Assembly (NCBI GenBank): GCA_001510335.1
Contig: LFFB01000065.1
Location: forward strand, 1-50,354
Reading direction: 5' to 3'
Source: Actinobacteria bacterium casp-actino2
GTDB lineage: Bacteria; Actinomycetota; Acidimicrobiia; Acidimicrobiales; Ilumatobacteraceae
DNA: 50,354 nucleotides
Position 1 is the first letter of the stretch. Each line of letters opens with the position of its first letter. Position numbers and translations under genes: made by a program. The notes below the pieces were generated by a model, which saw only the letters and a program-made list of their open reading frames with translations, was not told the origin of the DNA and made no database searches. This document shows positions 25,939 through 34,434 of this stretch, piece by piece.

Positions 25939-26436
25939 ATGAGGAGCGCGCTAGTACTCAATGCAACGTATGAGCCGCTCAGCGTCGTGCCTTCACGTCG
26001 AGCGATTTGTTTAGTCTTGAGCGATAAGGCCGAAATGGTTGAATCTGATGTTGACTTTATTCGTAGTGAGCGGATGTCGTTTCCGTCGCCGTTGGTGATT
26101 CGCTTGCGGTATGTCGTCAAAGTTCCGTTTCACCGCAGGACATCACTCTCGCGCCGTGCTGTTTTTGCTCGAGATAATCATCGGTGTCAGTACTGCGGCG
26201 GAGTCGCTGAATCGATAGATCATGTGATGCCGCGTTCTCGTGGCGGATTACATGCCTGGGACAATGTTGTGGCGGCGTGTCGGAAGTGCAATCTTGGCAA
26301 ACGCGACCGCACTCCCGATGAGGCAGGTATGCGGTTGGCAACGTTGCCGATCATTCCACGCGAACTAGCGTGGGTGACTGTTGAAGCGGGCACCGTGCCA
26401 GAAGCATGGAAGCCGTATCTGTTGAAAGCATCGTGA
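25939..26436 (+). CDS. HNH endonuclease
   Basis: A 165-residue protein. The N-terminal half (LVLNATYEPLSVVPSRRA) is typical of a common actinobacterial HNH family. The nuclease core shows CQYCGG, the HNH block SIDHVMPRSRGGLHAWDNVV, and CRKCNLGKRDRTP, giving the zinc cysteines and catalytic His. The target is unknown; these proteins occur as housekeeping genes without restriction partners, and none is seen here. It overlaps the following gene as GTGA at 26433, so they are probably translated together. Confidence 0.88.
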   Translation: MRSALVLNATYEPLSVVPSRRAICLVLSDKAEMVESDVDFIRSERMSFPSPLVIRLRYVVKVPFHRRTSLSRRAVFARDNHRCQYCGGVAESIDHVMPRSRGGLHAWDNVVAACRKCNLGKRDRTPDEAGMRLATLPIIPRELAWVTVEAGTVPEAWKPYLLKAS

Positions 26437-27107
26437 CCCTTTTGCCATCTCGTATCAGCAAAGTGACTGGGTCATGCGAAGAGTTCCATCATCGGGCGTT
26501 CCCTCAGGGTAAAGATCCGGTGATTTCACTGTTTACCCCGATCAGAGATGCCATCGTTTTGGGCTCGACTCAAGAGCGTTCATTGCTGAATGAAACAGCT
26601 TGTTTGTCACATGATGTGGAAATTGTGAAGCGTCGTAGCGGAGGAGGGTTGGTGCTGCTCTCCGCTGACTCAACTTTATGGGTTGACGTAGAAATCCCCT
26701 GTGACCATTCGTTGTGGATGAATGATGTCGGTGATTCGTCTCTATGGCTTGGTCAGGTTTTTGTCGAAGTTTTGACTGCGCTCGGTTTAAAGGATCTTGA
26801 ATTACATCGTGGTGCCTTGATGAAAAGTACTTGGTCGCCGCTGATTTGTTTTGCGGGCAAAGGTCCAGGGGAAGTCTTTGCGGCTGACGGAAGCAAAATT
26901 GTGGGCATCAGTCAACGTCGAACCCGTGACTGGGCAAGGTTTCAGTGTGCCGTTTCACTGAAGTGGAGACCAGAGTTGCTACGTGAGTTGTTACATGAAC
27001 CACGTCCATCGCTCAGCGAGATTTCTGGATGTGGATCAAATCTCACTCTGGACGCTGATTCAACAGCGACCAAGGTTCTTGCGGCGATTCAAGAAGCGCT
27101 GAATTAG
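26433..27107 (+). CDS. Lipoate ligase / octanoyltransferase-like protein
   Basis: A protein of about 224 residues of the biotin/lipoate ligase fold: [12 protein letters not shown] (lipoyl/adenylate loop), then [12 protein letters not shown] and [18 protein letters not shown] carrying the conserved Lys. The Cys in ICFAG may correspond to the acyl-accepting Cys of LipM-type octanoyltransferases, so octanoyl transfer is as likely as lipoate ligation. GTG at 26433 (GTGA overlap with the HNH stop) is preferred; ATG 26406 gives a 31-base overlap. Its stop codon overlaps that of the convergent M23 gene. Confidence 0.75.
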   Translation: MTLLPSRISKVTGSCEEFHHRAFPQGKDPVISLFTPIRDAIVLGSTQERSLLNETACLSHDVEIVKRRSGGGLVLLSADSTLWVDVEIPCDHSLWMNDVGDSSLWLGQVFVEVLTALGLKDLELHRGALMKSTWSPLICFAGKGPGEVFAADGSKIVGISQRRTRDWARFQCAVSLKWRPELLRELLHEPRPSLSEISGCGSNLTLDADSTATKVLAAIQEALN

Positions 27108-28858
27108 GCGCTTGGTGTCGTCGCCGGATTTGTCGTTGTCGTTGTCGTTGCTGGCGCGGTGGTTGGGGGTGTTGTGCTCTTGCAAGCGTCAAGGGGTTTG
27201 ATGACGGGAAATGGATTGACCGCCGCGCCACCACCTGGGTGATATTCAAAATGTAAGTGCGGGGTTGAACTGCTGCCCGTACTTCCGACATAGCCAATCA
27301 CTTGACCGGCTACGACGGTGGCGCCGAGTCCGGTGCCATCGGCAAATGTCGACAAGTGGGCATAGTGAAAATATGTTCCGTCAGCCGCTGTGAGACGAAT
27401 CGCATTTCCGCCGAGCGAACCAGGTCGATCAAGGAAAATTCTTGTGATCGTTCCGTTGGCTACTGCATACAGGGGTGTTCCCGATTTGGCGATGATGTCG
27501 ACTCCCTCGTGGCGTCGACCTCCTGAACGCGGCGCCTGCCAAGTGTCAGCAAACCAACATGGGCCGAGTACTGGAAACACCGTGGGGAGTGTTGCCGTCA
27601 CGCTCGGAGTAGTGGTGGACGTCGTCGGGATGGTCGTCGTCGTTGACGGGATTGTAGTCGGCGTCGTTAATCCTGCAACAAAACCGACGTAAATAGCGCT
27701 GCGGAGGTCTAGGACTCCAGTGGCTTGAAGTCCTTGGGCTTTTTGAAATGCTGTGATTGCGTTTTTTGTGGCCGGTCCAAACTTTCCATCGGCACCACCT
27801 TTAACGGTCACTCCGGCAGTGAGCAAAGCATTCTGCAATGACTTCACGGCGTCGCCGGTGTCTCCCATTTTTGGAAGAACAGGAGCGGGGGACAGACCAA
27901 GTAGTTGAGCAGTGAGTTGATCAATGACACCCGTCGCTGCGATGCGCAAATTTTGTTGAAATGTGGTGACTGCGGCCGTTGTGGCAGGACCGAAGCGTCC
28001 ATCGGCGCCACCTCGAACAGTGACGCCTGCCGCGATGAGGGCTTTTTGTAGAGCTTTCACTGCATCGTTGGCATCACCTACGACGGGGAACTGATCCGTT
28101 GTCGGTGGTGTTGTCGTTGTCGGTGGTGCTGTCGTTGTCGGTGGTGCTGTCGTTGTCGGTGGTGCTGTCGTTGTCGGTGGTGTTGTCGTTGTCGTATCTG
28201 TCGTTGTCGTATCTGTCGTTGTTGTTGCACTTCCGTCAACAATGCCGAGAGCAATGGCCGTTGTGATATCAACAATGCCGGTTGCTGGTAGTCCACGGCC
28301 AGTCTGAAACGTTGTCACTGCGGCGGTTGTGTACGCACCAAAGATTCCGTCAACTCCGCCGCGCACTGTGATGGAGGCTCGGGTTAATGCTTGTTGCAAA
28401 GTGGTGACGAGCGCCCCTCGTTGGCCTCGCTTCGGGAGGATAGGCGATGGTGCAAGACCGAGAAGGAATGCAGTTGTGGAGTTGACTTCGCCAGAGGCGA
28501 TGAGTCCCTTCGACGATTGAAAAGTTTTGACTGCATTCAGAGTTCCCTGACCGAAGACCCCGTCGACACCGCCCCTAACCGCGATGCTTTGGGCGGTAAG
28601 TGCTCGTTGGAGAGCGTGCACCGCTTGTCCCTTATCACCAAGTCGCGGCAGGCTCGATGTTTTTTTAGCCGAGGCAAAAGTCTGGGCGGCGGAAGTTTTG
28701 GGTGTTGCGTGGACTGCTGACACACCACCGACGGTGGGTATCACTAAAGCAACGAAAACTGCGCCGACCGATATGACGGTCCGAGTCCAGTTCCTCTGGT
28801 TGACACCAGGCTGCGTTGGGCGGTTGACGATGAGCACCTTTGGGTATCGGCGCGCCAC
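27104..28858 (-). CDS. Secreted four-PGBD M23 peptidoglycan endopeptidase
   Basis: About 584 residues. A signal sequence/anchor ([19 protein letters not shown]) is followed by two PG_binding_1 domains (each with RGGVDG.FG), a Thr/Pro-rich linker of roughly 40 residues, two more PG_binding_1 domains ([18 protein letters not shown]), a second Thr/Pro linker and an M23 peptidase domain. The metal ligands are present: HEGVD and HLHFE. A Thr/Pro tail ends the protein. It should cut peptide cross-links in peptidoglycan outside the cell. The start is unclear: GTG 28858 is used, with TTG 28867 or GTG 28837 also possible. It diverges from mraZ. Confidence 0.85.
   Translation of the reverse strand: MARRYPKVLIVNRPTQPGVNQRNWTRTVISVGAVFVALVIPTVGGVSAVHATPKTSAAQTFASAKKTSSLPRLGDKGQAVHALQRALTAQSIAVRGGVDGVFGQGTLNAVKTFQSSKGLIASGEVNSTTAFLLGLAPSPILPKRGQRGALVTTLQQALTRASITVRGGVDGIFGAYTTAAVTTFQTGRGLPATGIVDITTAIALGIVDGSATTTTDTTTTDTTTTTPPTTTAPPTTTAPPTTTAPPTTTTPPTTDQFPVVGDANDAVKALQKALIAAGVTVRGGADGRFGPATTAAVTTFQQNLRIAATGVIDQLTAQLLGLSPAPVLPKMGDTGDAVKSLQNALLTAGVTVKGGADGKFGPATKNAITAFQKAQGLQATGVLDLRSAIYVGFVAGLTTPTTIPSTTTTIPTTSTTTPSVTATLPTVFPVLGPCWFADTWQAPRSGGRRHEGVDIIAKSGTPLYAVANGTITRIFLDRPGSLGGNAIRLTAADGTYFHYAHLSTFADGTGLGATVVAGQVIGYVGSTGSSSTPHLHFEYHPGGGAAVNPFPVIKPLDACKSTTPPTTAPATTTTTTNPATTPSA
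28098..28225 (-). repeat. In-gene tandem repeat encoding a Thr/Pro linker
   Basis: Tandem units of 18 bases (encoding TTTAPP or TTTTPP) followed by 15-base units (encoding DTTTT) on the minus strand, within the M23 peptidase gene between the second and third binding domains. The 18-base units are nearly identical, so copy number may vary between strains without shifting the frame. Confidence 0.85.
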
Positions 28859-28976
28859 CGCTCCCAACTTGAGGACTTCGTCAAGATTTTTGGGTGAAAC
28901 GGGGTCCGGGAGGCCAAAGAAAGAGGTCAGCGGACAAAAAAATTTCAAAAAAGTGGGGAAAAAAGGGGGCTGATGG

Positions 28977-29006
28977 TTGACAGAGGGGGACTTTGGGGTG
29001 CAAAGT
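28977..29006 (+). promoter_or_regulatory. Candidate mraZ promoter
   Basis: TTGACA (28977-28982) is a perfect -35. With an 18-base spacer the -10 would be CAAAGT (29001-29006), a poor match. The mraZ GTG lies about 75 bases further on. The upstream 100 bases are strongly purine-rich on the plus strand, with long A and G runs. Confidence 0.38.
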
Positions 29007-29030
29007 GGAGGGCATAGGGGAAATGTGGAG
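28983..29030 (+). promoter_or_regulatory. Candidate MraZ operator (phased G-rich boxes)
   Basis: Five G-rich boxes recur at about 10-base intervals: GAGGGGG (28983), TTGGGG (28993), GTGGAG (29005), TAGGGG (29015) and GTGGAG (29025). The last three are spaced exactly 10 bases apart. MraZ of E. coli binds TGGGN repeats separated by 5 bases, which is the same 10-base period, upstream of its own gene. The boxes overlap the proposed -10, consistent with autorepression. Confidence 0.5.
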
Positions 29031-29080
29031 GCAGAAACCACATTTCGTCGCACGTTTATCAAAGGCAGAGGGGCAGATCA

Positions 29081-29503
29081 GTGGAAGGTTTCGTTGGAAG
29101 GTATGAGCGTCAGCTCGACCCCAAGGGTCGAGTCGCGCTGCCAGCGACCTTCCGAAACCGTCTGGAACCCCGCTGTTACTTGGTCCTTGGGCAGGACAAA
29201 TGCATCAGCGTGGTCACTGTCGCTGTGTCGTTGGCCTGGGCTGAAGAAATGACTCAGGCCGTCAAACGCGGCGAAAAGACTCGAGCCGAATTGCGAGCGA
29301 TGGCTGCCAACATGGTTGAAGTCCAAGTTGACGGTCAAGGTCGAATCACCCTGGACGAAAATCTGCGCCAATTCGCTGGTCTCAGCGCTGGCTCAAAGGT
29401 CGTTGTCTCAGGTGCTTTTGACTCGGTCGAAATTTGGGAGCCGACTCGCTTCGCCCGGATGTTGGCAGCCGGTGAAGGCGTGATCGCTGGAGATGACGCG
29501 TAA
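29081..29503 (+). CDS. mraZ: Transcriptional regulator MraZ
   Basis: A 140-residue protein with two AbrB-like SpoVT half-domains: YERQLDPKGRVALPATFR near the N-terminus and VEVQVDGQGRITLDENLRQF in the middle. Each carries the D.KGR / D.QGR DNA-binding pattern. MraZ forms a ring that binds repeats upstream of the dcw cluster and usually represses it. The GTG at 29081 has a purine-rich AGAGGGG about 7 bases upstream. The stop overlaps the rsmH start by one base (TAATG). It is the first gene of the division cluster. Confidence 0.93.
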   Translation: MEGFVGRYERQLDPKGRVALPATFRNRLEPRCYLVLGQDKCISVVTVAVSLAWAEEMTQAVKRGEKTRAELRAMAANMVEVQVDGQGRITLDENLRQFAGLSAGSKVVVSGAFDSVEIWEPTRFARMLAAGEGVIAGDDA

Positions 29504-30438
29504 TGTCCACGGCGCCCGCGACGTTCTCGCACGACCCGGTGATGGTTCGTGAAATCACCGAACTTTTCGCCAACGTCCCAGGTGGTGTTGTGCTTGACGC
29601 GACACTCGGTGGCGCCGGGCATACCACGGCCCTACTGAATGCGCATCCTGGATTGCGCGTGCTTGGTCTTGACCGAGACCCAGCGGCGCTTGAAGCATCA
29701 CGCGCTCGTTTGGCGCCATACGGAGATCGTGCGATGTTGCAGCATCGTCGATTTGATGATCTTGACGCGGCGATGTTAGAGGCTGGCATCGATGAATTGT
29801 CGGGTGCTCTATTTGATCTCGGCGTCTCATCACATCAATTTGATAGTGGTGAACGGGGATTTTCGTATCGTCATGATGCTCCGCTCGATATGCGGATGGA
29901 CACGACCGAACCTACGACCGCGGCCGATGTTGTGAATCAAGCATCAGAAGGTGAAATAGCCCATCTGTTACGTGAATACTCGGATGAGAAGTTTGCTGGT
30001 CGCATCGCCCGCGCCATTGTGTCGGCCCGCCCGATTCACACAACTGCTGAACTTGCTGACATTGTTGCCTCGGCAATTCCCGCTCCAGCTCGCCGCCGAG
30101 GTGGACATCCGGCAAAGCGCACCTTTCAGGCTTTGCGGATATCTCTCAACAAAGAATTAGAGATTCTTCCGAATGCCATTGATTCGGCAGTGCGCCGCAC
30201 GCTCAGTGGCGGCCGAGTGGCGGTTTTGTCGTATCACTCTGGCGAGGATCGCATTGTTAAGGCCCGTTTCAAGCAACACGCCACCGGTGGTTGCGAATGT
30301 CCAAGTCATCTTCCATGTGGATGCGGCGCACTGAGCACAGTGCGTCTTGTGCGAGTGGCATCGAAGCCCTCAGCCGAAGAGCAATTAAACAATCCGCGCA
30401 GCACGTCAGCTCGCCTTCGCGTAGCCGAGTTGATTTGA
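29503..30438 (+). CDS. rsmH: 16S rRNA m4C1402 methyltransferase RsmH
   Basis: A 311-residue SAM-dependent methyltransferase acting on N4 of cytidine 1402 of 16S rRNA. It shows the SAM loop VVLDATLGGAGHT, LGLDRDPAAL, the family block FDLGVSSHQFDSGERGFSYR, and AVLSYHSGEDRIVKARF near the C-terminus, plus KRTFQALRISLNKEL. The length is typical. It keeps the canonical mraZ-rsmH-ftsL-ftsI order, and its stop overlaps the ftsL start by one base. Confidence 0.96.
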   Translation: MSTAPATFSHDPVMVREITELFANVPGGVVLDATLGGAGHTTALLNAHPGLRVLGLDRDPAALEASRARLAPYGDRAMLQHRRFDDLDAAMLEAGIDELSGALFDLGVSSHQFDSGERGFSYRHDAPLDMRMDTTEPTTAADVVNQASEGEIAHLLREYSDEKFAGRIARAIVSARPIHTTAELADIVASAIPAPARRRGGHPAKRTFQALRISLNKELEILPNAIDSAVRRTLSGGRVAVLSYHSGEDRIVKARFKQHATGGCECPSHLPCGCGALSTVRLVRVASKPSAEEQLNNPRSTSARLRVAELI

Positions 30439-30971
30439 TGGCTCGCTCAGTCAAGATTGCTCGTTCGGCTGCACCAGCCAAAGTTGCTCCACAACGCAAG
30501 AAGGTGACGACACGCACTGCTCAGCAACGTCGCATTCAGGTTTCGCCGAAGGTTCGGGCGGTCCCGCCGGCAGTAGTGAGCACACGAAGTCGTCGATTAG
30601 TTCTTGCTGGGCTACTGGTTTCATTTTTGGCGATCGCCGTGATGATGTTGGTCGTTGTCTTCCAAACCCGTATCGCTGAGACACAACTCAATATTGACGA
30701 AATTGAGTCGCAGATTGCCGCTGAACGCGATCGTTACGATGCATTACGACTTGAACGTTCAAGTCTTCGTGAGCCTTCGCGTTTGGTATCTGAGGCAACA
30801 GCGATGGGTATGGTTCCTGGCAAAGGCACCGATTTCATTTCGGTCGACCCGTTGACCATTGCTCAAGTGTTGGTCTCAACAGGTGGGGTAGACCCCGAAC
30901 TCCTCTCAGTGTCACATGATCCGCTCGTGAACTACGGAGCCGTGAAGTCGACGATTGGAAATCGGCCGTGA
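30438..30971 (+). CDS. ftsL: Cell division protein FtsL
   Basis: A 177-residue bitopic protein. A long basic cytoplasmic N-terminus (about 55 residues) precedes one membrane helix (LVLAGLLVSFLAIAVMMLVV), then a coiled coil (NIDEIESQIAAERDRYDALR) and a short extracytoplasmic tail. FtsL-like proteins bind DivIC/FtsB and help activate the FtsW-FtsI synthase. The ATG at 30438 overlaps the rsmH stop (TGATG); a longer in-frame extension was rejected. Position between rsmH and ftsI is the main support, since FtsL sequences diverge. Confidence 0.85.
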   Translation: MARSVKIARSAAPAKVAPQRKKVTTRTAQQRRIQVSPKVRAVPPAVVSTRSRRLVLAGLLVSFLAIAVMMLVVVFQTRIAETQLNIDEIESQIAAERDRYDALRLERSSLREPSRLVSEATAMGMVPGKGTDFISVDPLTIAQVLVSTGGVDPELLSVSHDPLVNYGAVKSTIGNRP

Positions 30972-33001
30972 CCCCGCGCAAGCCAGCCTCGAGCCGAACG
31001 AAGCGCGTATCAACGGCGAAGAACCCATCAACCTCGTCCCGTCGTGCGTCATCACCACGTCCTGCAGCATCACGCTCATCTAAGTCACGTTCAACACGTT
31101 CAACTACATCCCGTTCGTCAAAGTCAACGGCATCACGTTCATCACGTTCAACTGCATCACGTTCGTCGAAGACAACGGGATCGCGTCAGCGGACGAAAAC
31201 TGGTTCATCGTTTTTGTCATCACGTCTTGCGCCACAAGATGCGCATCAGGCCAAGGTATGGCGCATTGGTGCAGTGCGCCGGCGTTTTCGTTGGTTTGCC
31301 GGAATAACGGCCTCATTGTTGGTGGCATTGATTGCCTGGAGCGTCATTGTGCAGGTTGTCAAAGGTAACAAACTGCGCGCTTACGGCGTTGATCAGCGTG
31401 AGTCGAATATAAAAATTCCAGCCGCTCGAGGAACCATTTTTGATCGCGATGGAAATGAAATGGCGATCACTGTTCCCGCTTTATCGCTATACGCCGACCC
31501 ACGTGCAGTGCTTGATCCAAGTGCGACGGCCCATGTCCTTGGTCAGATGCTTGGATTTGATGTCACCGCCGAAGCCGAATTAGCCACAAAATTGGCGAAT
31601 CAGAAGCAATCGTTTGTGTACATCCAGCGTTTTGTTGATGAAGATGTTGCAGCCGCTGTTCTCTCATTAAACCTTTCAGGGGTTAATGGAGTGAGCGAAC
31701 CGAAGCGAGTCCAAGTTGCCGGTGGCTTGGCGACAAACATCATCGGTCGCACCGATCCATTTGGTACGGGAGCGACAGGTCTCGAACTGCAATACGACAA
31801 GGTGCTGACCGGTATCGATGGTGAAATGGTGAAGCAAGCATCGCGTGGTCGCAGTCTGCCAGGAACAAGTCACATCGTTTCTCAGGCCCGACCAGGTACC
31901 GACTTGGTTCTCACAGTTGATCGCTCGATGCAATTCCAAACCGAACAAGCCCTGTTGTCGCAAGTCAATGAACTGTCCGCAAGGGGTGGTAACGCAATCA
32001 TCCTTGACTCAAAAACTGGCGAAGTTTTATCAATCGCAAGTGTGCGACGCGGTAACGATGGAGTAGCGGCAATCACGTCGGGTAACTTGGCCGCCGTCGA
32101 ATCCTATGAACCTGGATCGGTTGCAAAAGTTTTCAGCATGGCGGCCACGATTGACTCCGGTATTGCTACCCCCGAGCGTGTGTACGAAGTTGCAGGTACT
32201 CATACATTTGACAAAGACACAGAATTTGAGTACACGATTCAGGATGCGTTTCCTCATGATTTGGAACCGATGACCCTACGAAGCATTTTGGTTCGCTCAT
32301 CAAATATTGGCACAATGATGGCGGCGGGTGAGTTGGGGTCGCCCAAACTTCACAGTTATTTGTCGAATTTTGGATTCGGGAAATTATCGGAACTTGAATT
32401 CCCTGGCGAAAGTGCCGGAATTCTCAAAGATCCCCAGGATTGGAAGGGTTCGCAGAACGGCACCATTGCCTACGGCTATGGGTTCTCGTCAACGTCGTTG
32501 CAGTTGGTGTCAGCAGTCAATGCAGTTGCAAACAAAGGTGTGTATGTTTCACCAAAATTTGTTCGGGCAACGATTGACGAAAAGGGCTCGAAATGGGAAA
32601 CACCATCTGGCTCTTCCCGCCGTGTCATCTCTGAAGAGTCAGCGGCAACGATGACAGAAATGTTGACGGGCGTAGTTTGCGAAGGCACGGGATCGCGAGC
32701 TCAAGTCAACGGTATTTCGGTTGCTGGGAAAACCGGAACTGGATACAAAATTCAGGACAACGGAACCTACAAGAGTGATGATGGACTGCGCTCGTATTTT
32801 GCAACCTTCGTTGGGTACTTCCCGGCAAAGGATCCCGTGGTGACCATTCTTGTTTCAATTGATGAACCAGACCGATCAAGTCGCGACCGCTTTGGTGGTA
32901 CGGCAGCAGCGCCAGTTTTTGCAAGTTTGGCGGAAGTAGCTATTCAAGAACTCTCGATTCAGCCAACACTGGGTGACACTGGCTGTCCCTTAGGCGGGTG
33001 A
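30968..33001 (+). CDS. ftsI: Septal transpeptidase FtsI (PBP3-like, class B)
   Basis: A 677-residue class B penicillin-binding protein that cross-links septal peptidoglycan with FtsW. The cytoplasmic tail (residues 1-100) is extremely Ser/Arg/Thr-rich. One membrane helix (about 114-133) and the PBP dimerisation region follow. The transpeptidase motifs are all present: Ser384-Val-Ala-Lys387 (SxxK), Ser444-Ser-Asn446 (SxN) and Lys588-Thr-Gly-Thr (KTGT). The GTG start overlaps the ftsL stop (GTGA) and the gene ends in a GTGA overlap with murE. The tail is longer and more repetitive than usual. Confidence 0.95.
   Translation: MTPRKPASSRTKRVSTAKNPSTSSRRASSPRPAASRSSKSRSTRSTTSRSSKSTASRSSRSTASRSSKTTGSRQRTKTGSSFLSSRLAPQDAHQAKVWRIGAVRRRFRWFAGITASLLVALIAWSVIVQVVKGNKLRAYGVDQRESNIKIPAARGTIFDRDGNEMAITVPALSLYADPRAVLDPSATAHVLGQMLGFDVTAEAELATKLANQKQSFVYIQRFVDEDVAAAVLSLNLSGVNGVSEPKRVQVAGGLATNIIGRTDPFGTGATGLELQYDKVLTGIDGEMVKQASRGRSLPGTSHIVSQARPGTDLVLTVDRSMQFQTEQALLSQVNELSARGGNAIILDSKTGEVLSIASVRRGNDGVAAITSGNLAAVESYEPGSVAKVFSMAATIDSGIATPERVYEVAGTHTFDKDTEFEYTIQDAFPHDLEPMTLRSILVRSSNIGTMMAAGELGSPKLHSYLSNFGFGKLSELEFPGESAGILKDPQDWKGSQNGTIAYGYGFSSTSLQLVSAVNAVANKGVYVSPKFVRATIDEKGSKWETPSGSSRRVISEESAATMTEMLTGVVCEGTGSRAQVNGISVAGKTGTGYKIQDNGTYKSDDGLRSYFATFVGYFPAKDPVVTILVSIDEPDRSSRDRFGGTAAAPVFASLAEVAIQELSIQPTLGDTGCPLGG
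31074..31190 (+). repeat. In-gene Ser/Arg repeat at the start of ftsI
   Basis: Imperfect repeats of TCACGTTC(G/A)TC-like units encode the SRSSKST / SRSSRST series in the FtsI cytoplasmic tail. Units differ by a few synonymous and Lys/Arg substitutions, which suggests slippage or unequal recombination followed by divergence. Confidence 0.75.
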
Positions 33002-34434
33002 CTATGTCTCAGCGTCGGGTAGGAGAGGTGATGAGTGCATGCGCGGCTTCAGCACCCCGCGTGTTGAACGGCGATGCTGATGTTGTGGTGAGTTCCCTCA
33101 CCCACGACTCTCGGCAGGTGCGCGTCGGTTCACTGTTCTGCTGTATCAGGGGCGAAAAATTTGACGGTCATGACTTTGCGGCAGCAGCGGTCGAACGTGG
33201 TGCAGTGGCCTTGCTCGTCCAGCACGAAATATCCGATATCCCGGTAACGATTCCTCAAATTATTGTGGATGACCCACGGGCTTGTGTCGGTTTTGCAGCG
33301 ACAGAATTGTATGGCAACCCTTCACGTCATCTGTCGTTGGTGGGCATTACTGGTACGAATGGAAAGACGACGACAGCACATTTACTGGCGTCGATCATGA
33401 AAGCTTCGGGTATGCAAACTGAGGTGATCGGTACATTGAGCGGTACCTTCACCACCCCCGAAGCGCCAGACCTGCAACGCAGTTTTTCCGAGATGGTTGC
33501 GCACGGCACGCGTGCCGTAGCAATGGAAGTTTCATCTCATGCGCTGGCACTCGGCCGAGTCAATGGGACTCGATTTGCGGCAAGTGTGTTTACCAACTTG
33601 GGCCGTGATCATTTAGATTTTCACGGTTCAGAAGAAAACTACTTTCAATCTAAGTCACGGCTGTTTACTCACGACTTCACATCAGTTGGTGTCGTCAATG
33701 CAGATGACGTTTATGGTCAGAGACTGTTGAACGAGTCAACCATACCCATGACATCGTTCTCTAAAGATGATGTTGAAGACTTACAAGTGTCTGCAACAAC
33801 TCACCAGTATTCATGGGGCAGTCGCACGATTCGTGTGGGAATCGGTGGCACGGTCAATGTGATGAATTCTTTGGCCGCGGCCACGGCAGCGCGTGAAATT
33901 GGCATCAGTATTGATGACATCGTGCTTGGTCTTGAATCGGCACCAGCGGTGCCGGGACGTTTTGAAACAGTGGAAGCTGGTCAAGATTTCGTTGTGCTCG
34001 TTGACTTTGCGCACACTCCCGACGGGCTTGCTGAAGTTTTACGATCGGTGCGGGCCTCATCACCTGATTCCCGCGTTATCGTGGTGTTTGGCTGTGGTGG
34101 AGATCGTGACAAGATGAAACGTCCTTTAATGGGCGAAATAGCGGTGTCCTTAGCAGATGCTGTCATCGTGACATCAGACAATCCCCGATCCGAAGACCCA
34201 GAGGCGATTATGTCTTCAATTATCGCCGGAATTCCTGATCACATGCGCCATCGCTTGTTGTCCACCGATGTTGATCGTCGACGAGCGATTCAGCGAGCGA
34301 TCAACATTGCGCGTACGGGAGATGTTGTTTTGATCGCAGGTAGAGGCCACGAGGTAACTCAAACTATTGGTACCGAGAGCTATCCATTTGATGATCGTAC
34401 GGTTGCATTAGAAATGTTGAGGAGTGTCGCATGA
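32998..34434 (+). CDS. murE: UDP-MurNAc-tripeptide synthetase MurE
   Basis: A 478-residue Mur ligase that adds the third stem-peptide residue. The ATP loop is GITGTNGKTTTAHLL, the central domain includes EVSSHALALGRVNG and TNLGRDHLDFHG, and the C-terminal domain contains DNPRSEDP. The DNPR motif is diagnostic for meso-diaminopimelate specificity. The start is GTG 32998 (GTGA overlap with ftsI), with ATG 33004 as an alternative. It is followed directly by mraY through an ATGA overlap; murF, normally between them, is absent. Confidence 0.95.
   Translation: MTMSQRRVGEVMSACAASAPRVLNGDADVVVSSLTHDSRQVRVGSLFCCIRGEKFDGHDFAAAAVERGAVALLVQHEISDIPVTIPQIIVDDPRACVGFAATELYGNPSRHLSLVGITGTNGKTTTAHLLASIMKASGMQTEVIGTLSGTFTTPEAPDLQRSFSEMVAHGTRAVAMEVSSHALALGRVNGTRFAASVFTNLGRDHLDFHGSEENYFQSKSRLFTHDFTSVGVVNADDVYGQRLLNESTIPMTSFSKDDVEDLQVSATTHQYSWGSRTIRVGIGGTVNVMNSLAAATAAREIGISIDDIVLGLESAPAVPGRFETVEAGQDFVVLVDFAHTPDGLAEVLRSVRASSPDSRVIVVFGCGGDRDKMKRPLMGEIAVSLADAVIVTSDNPRSEDPEAIMSSIIAGIPDHMRHRLLSTDVDRRRAIQRAINIARTGDVVLIAGRGHEVTQTIGTESYPFDDRTVALEMLRSVA

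Noticed and set aside
28098-28225. Possible CRISPR array or minisatellite
   Set aside because: Units are 15-18 bases, lack unique spacers, stay in frame and encode a Thr/Pro linker between domains.
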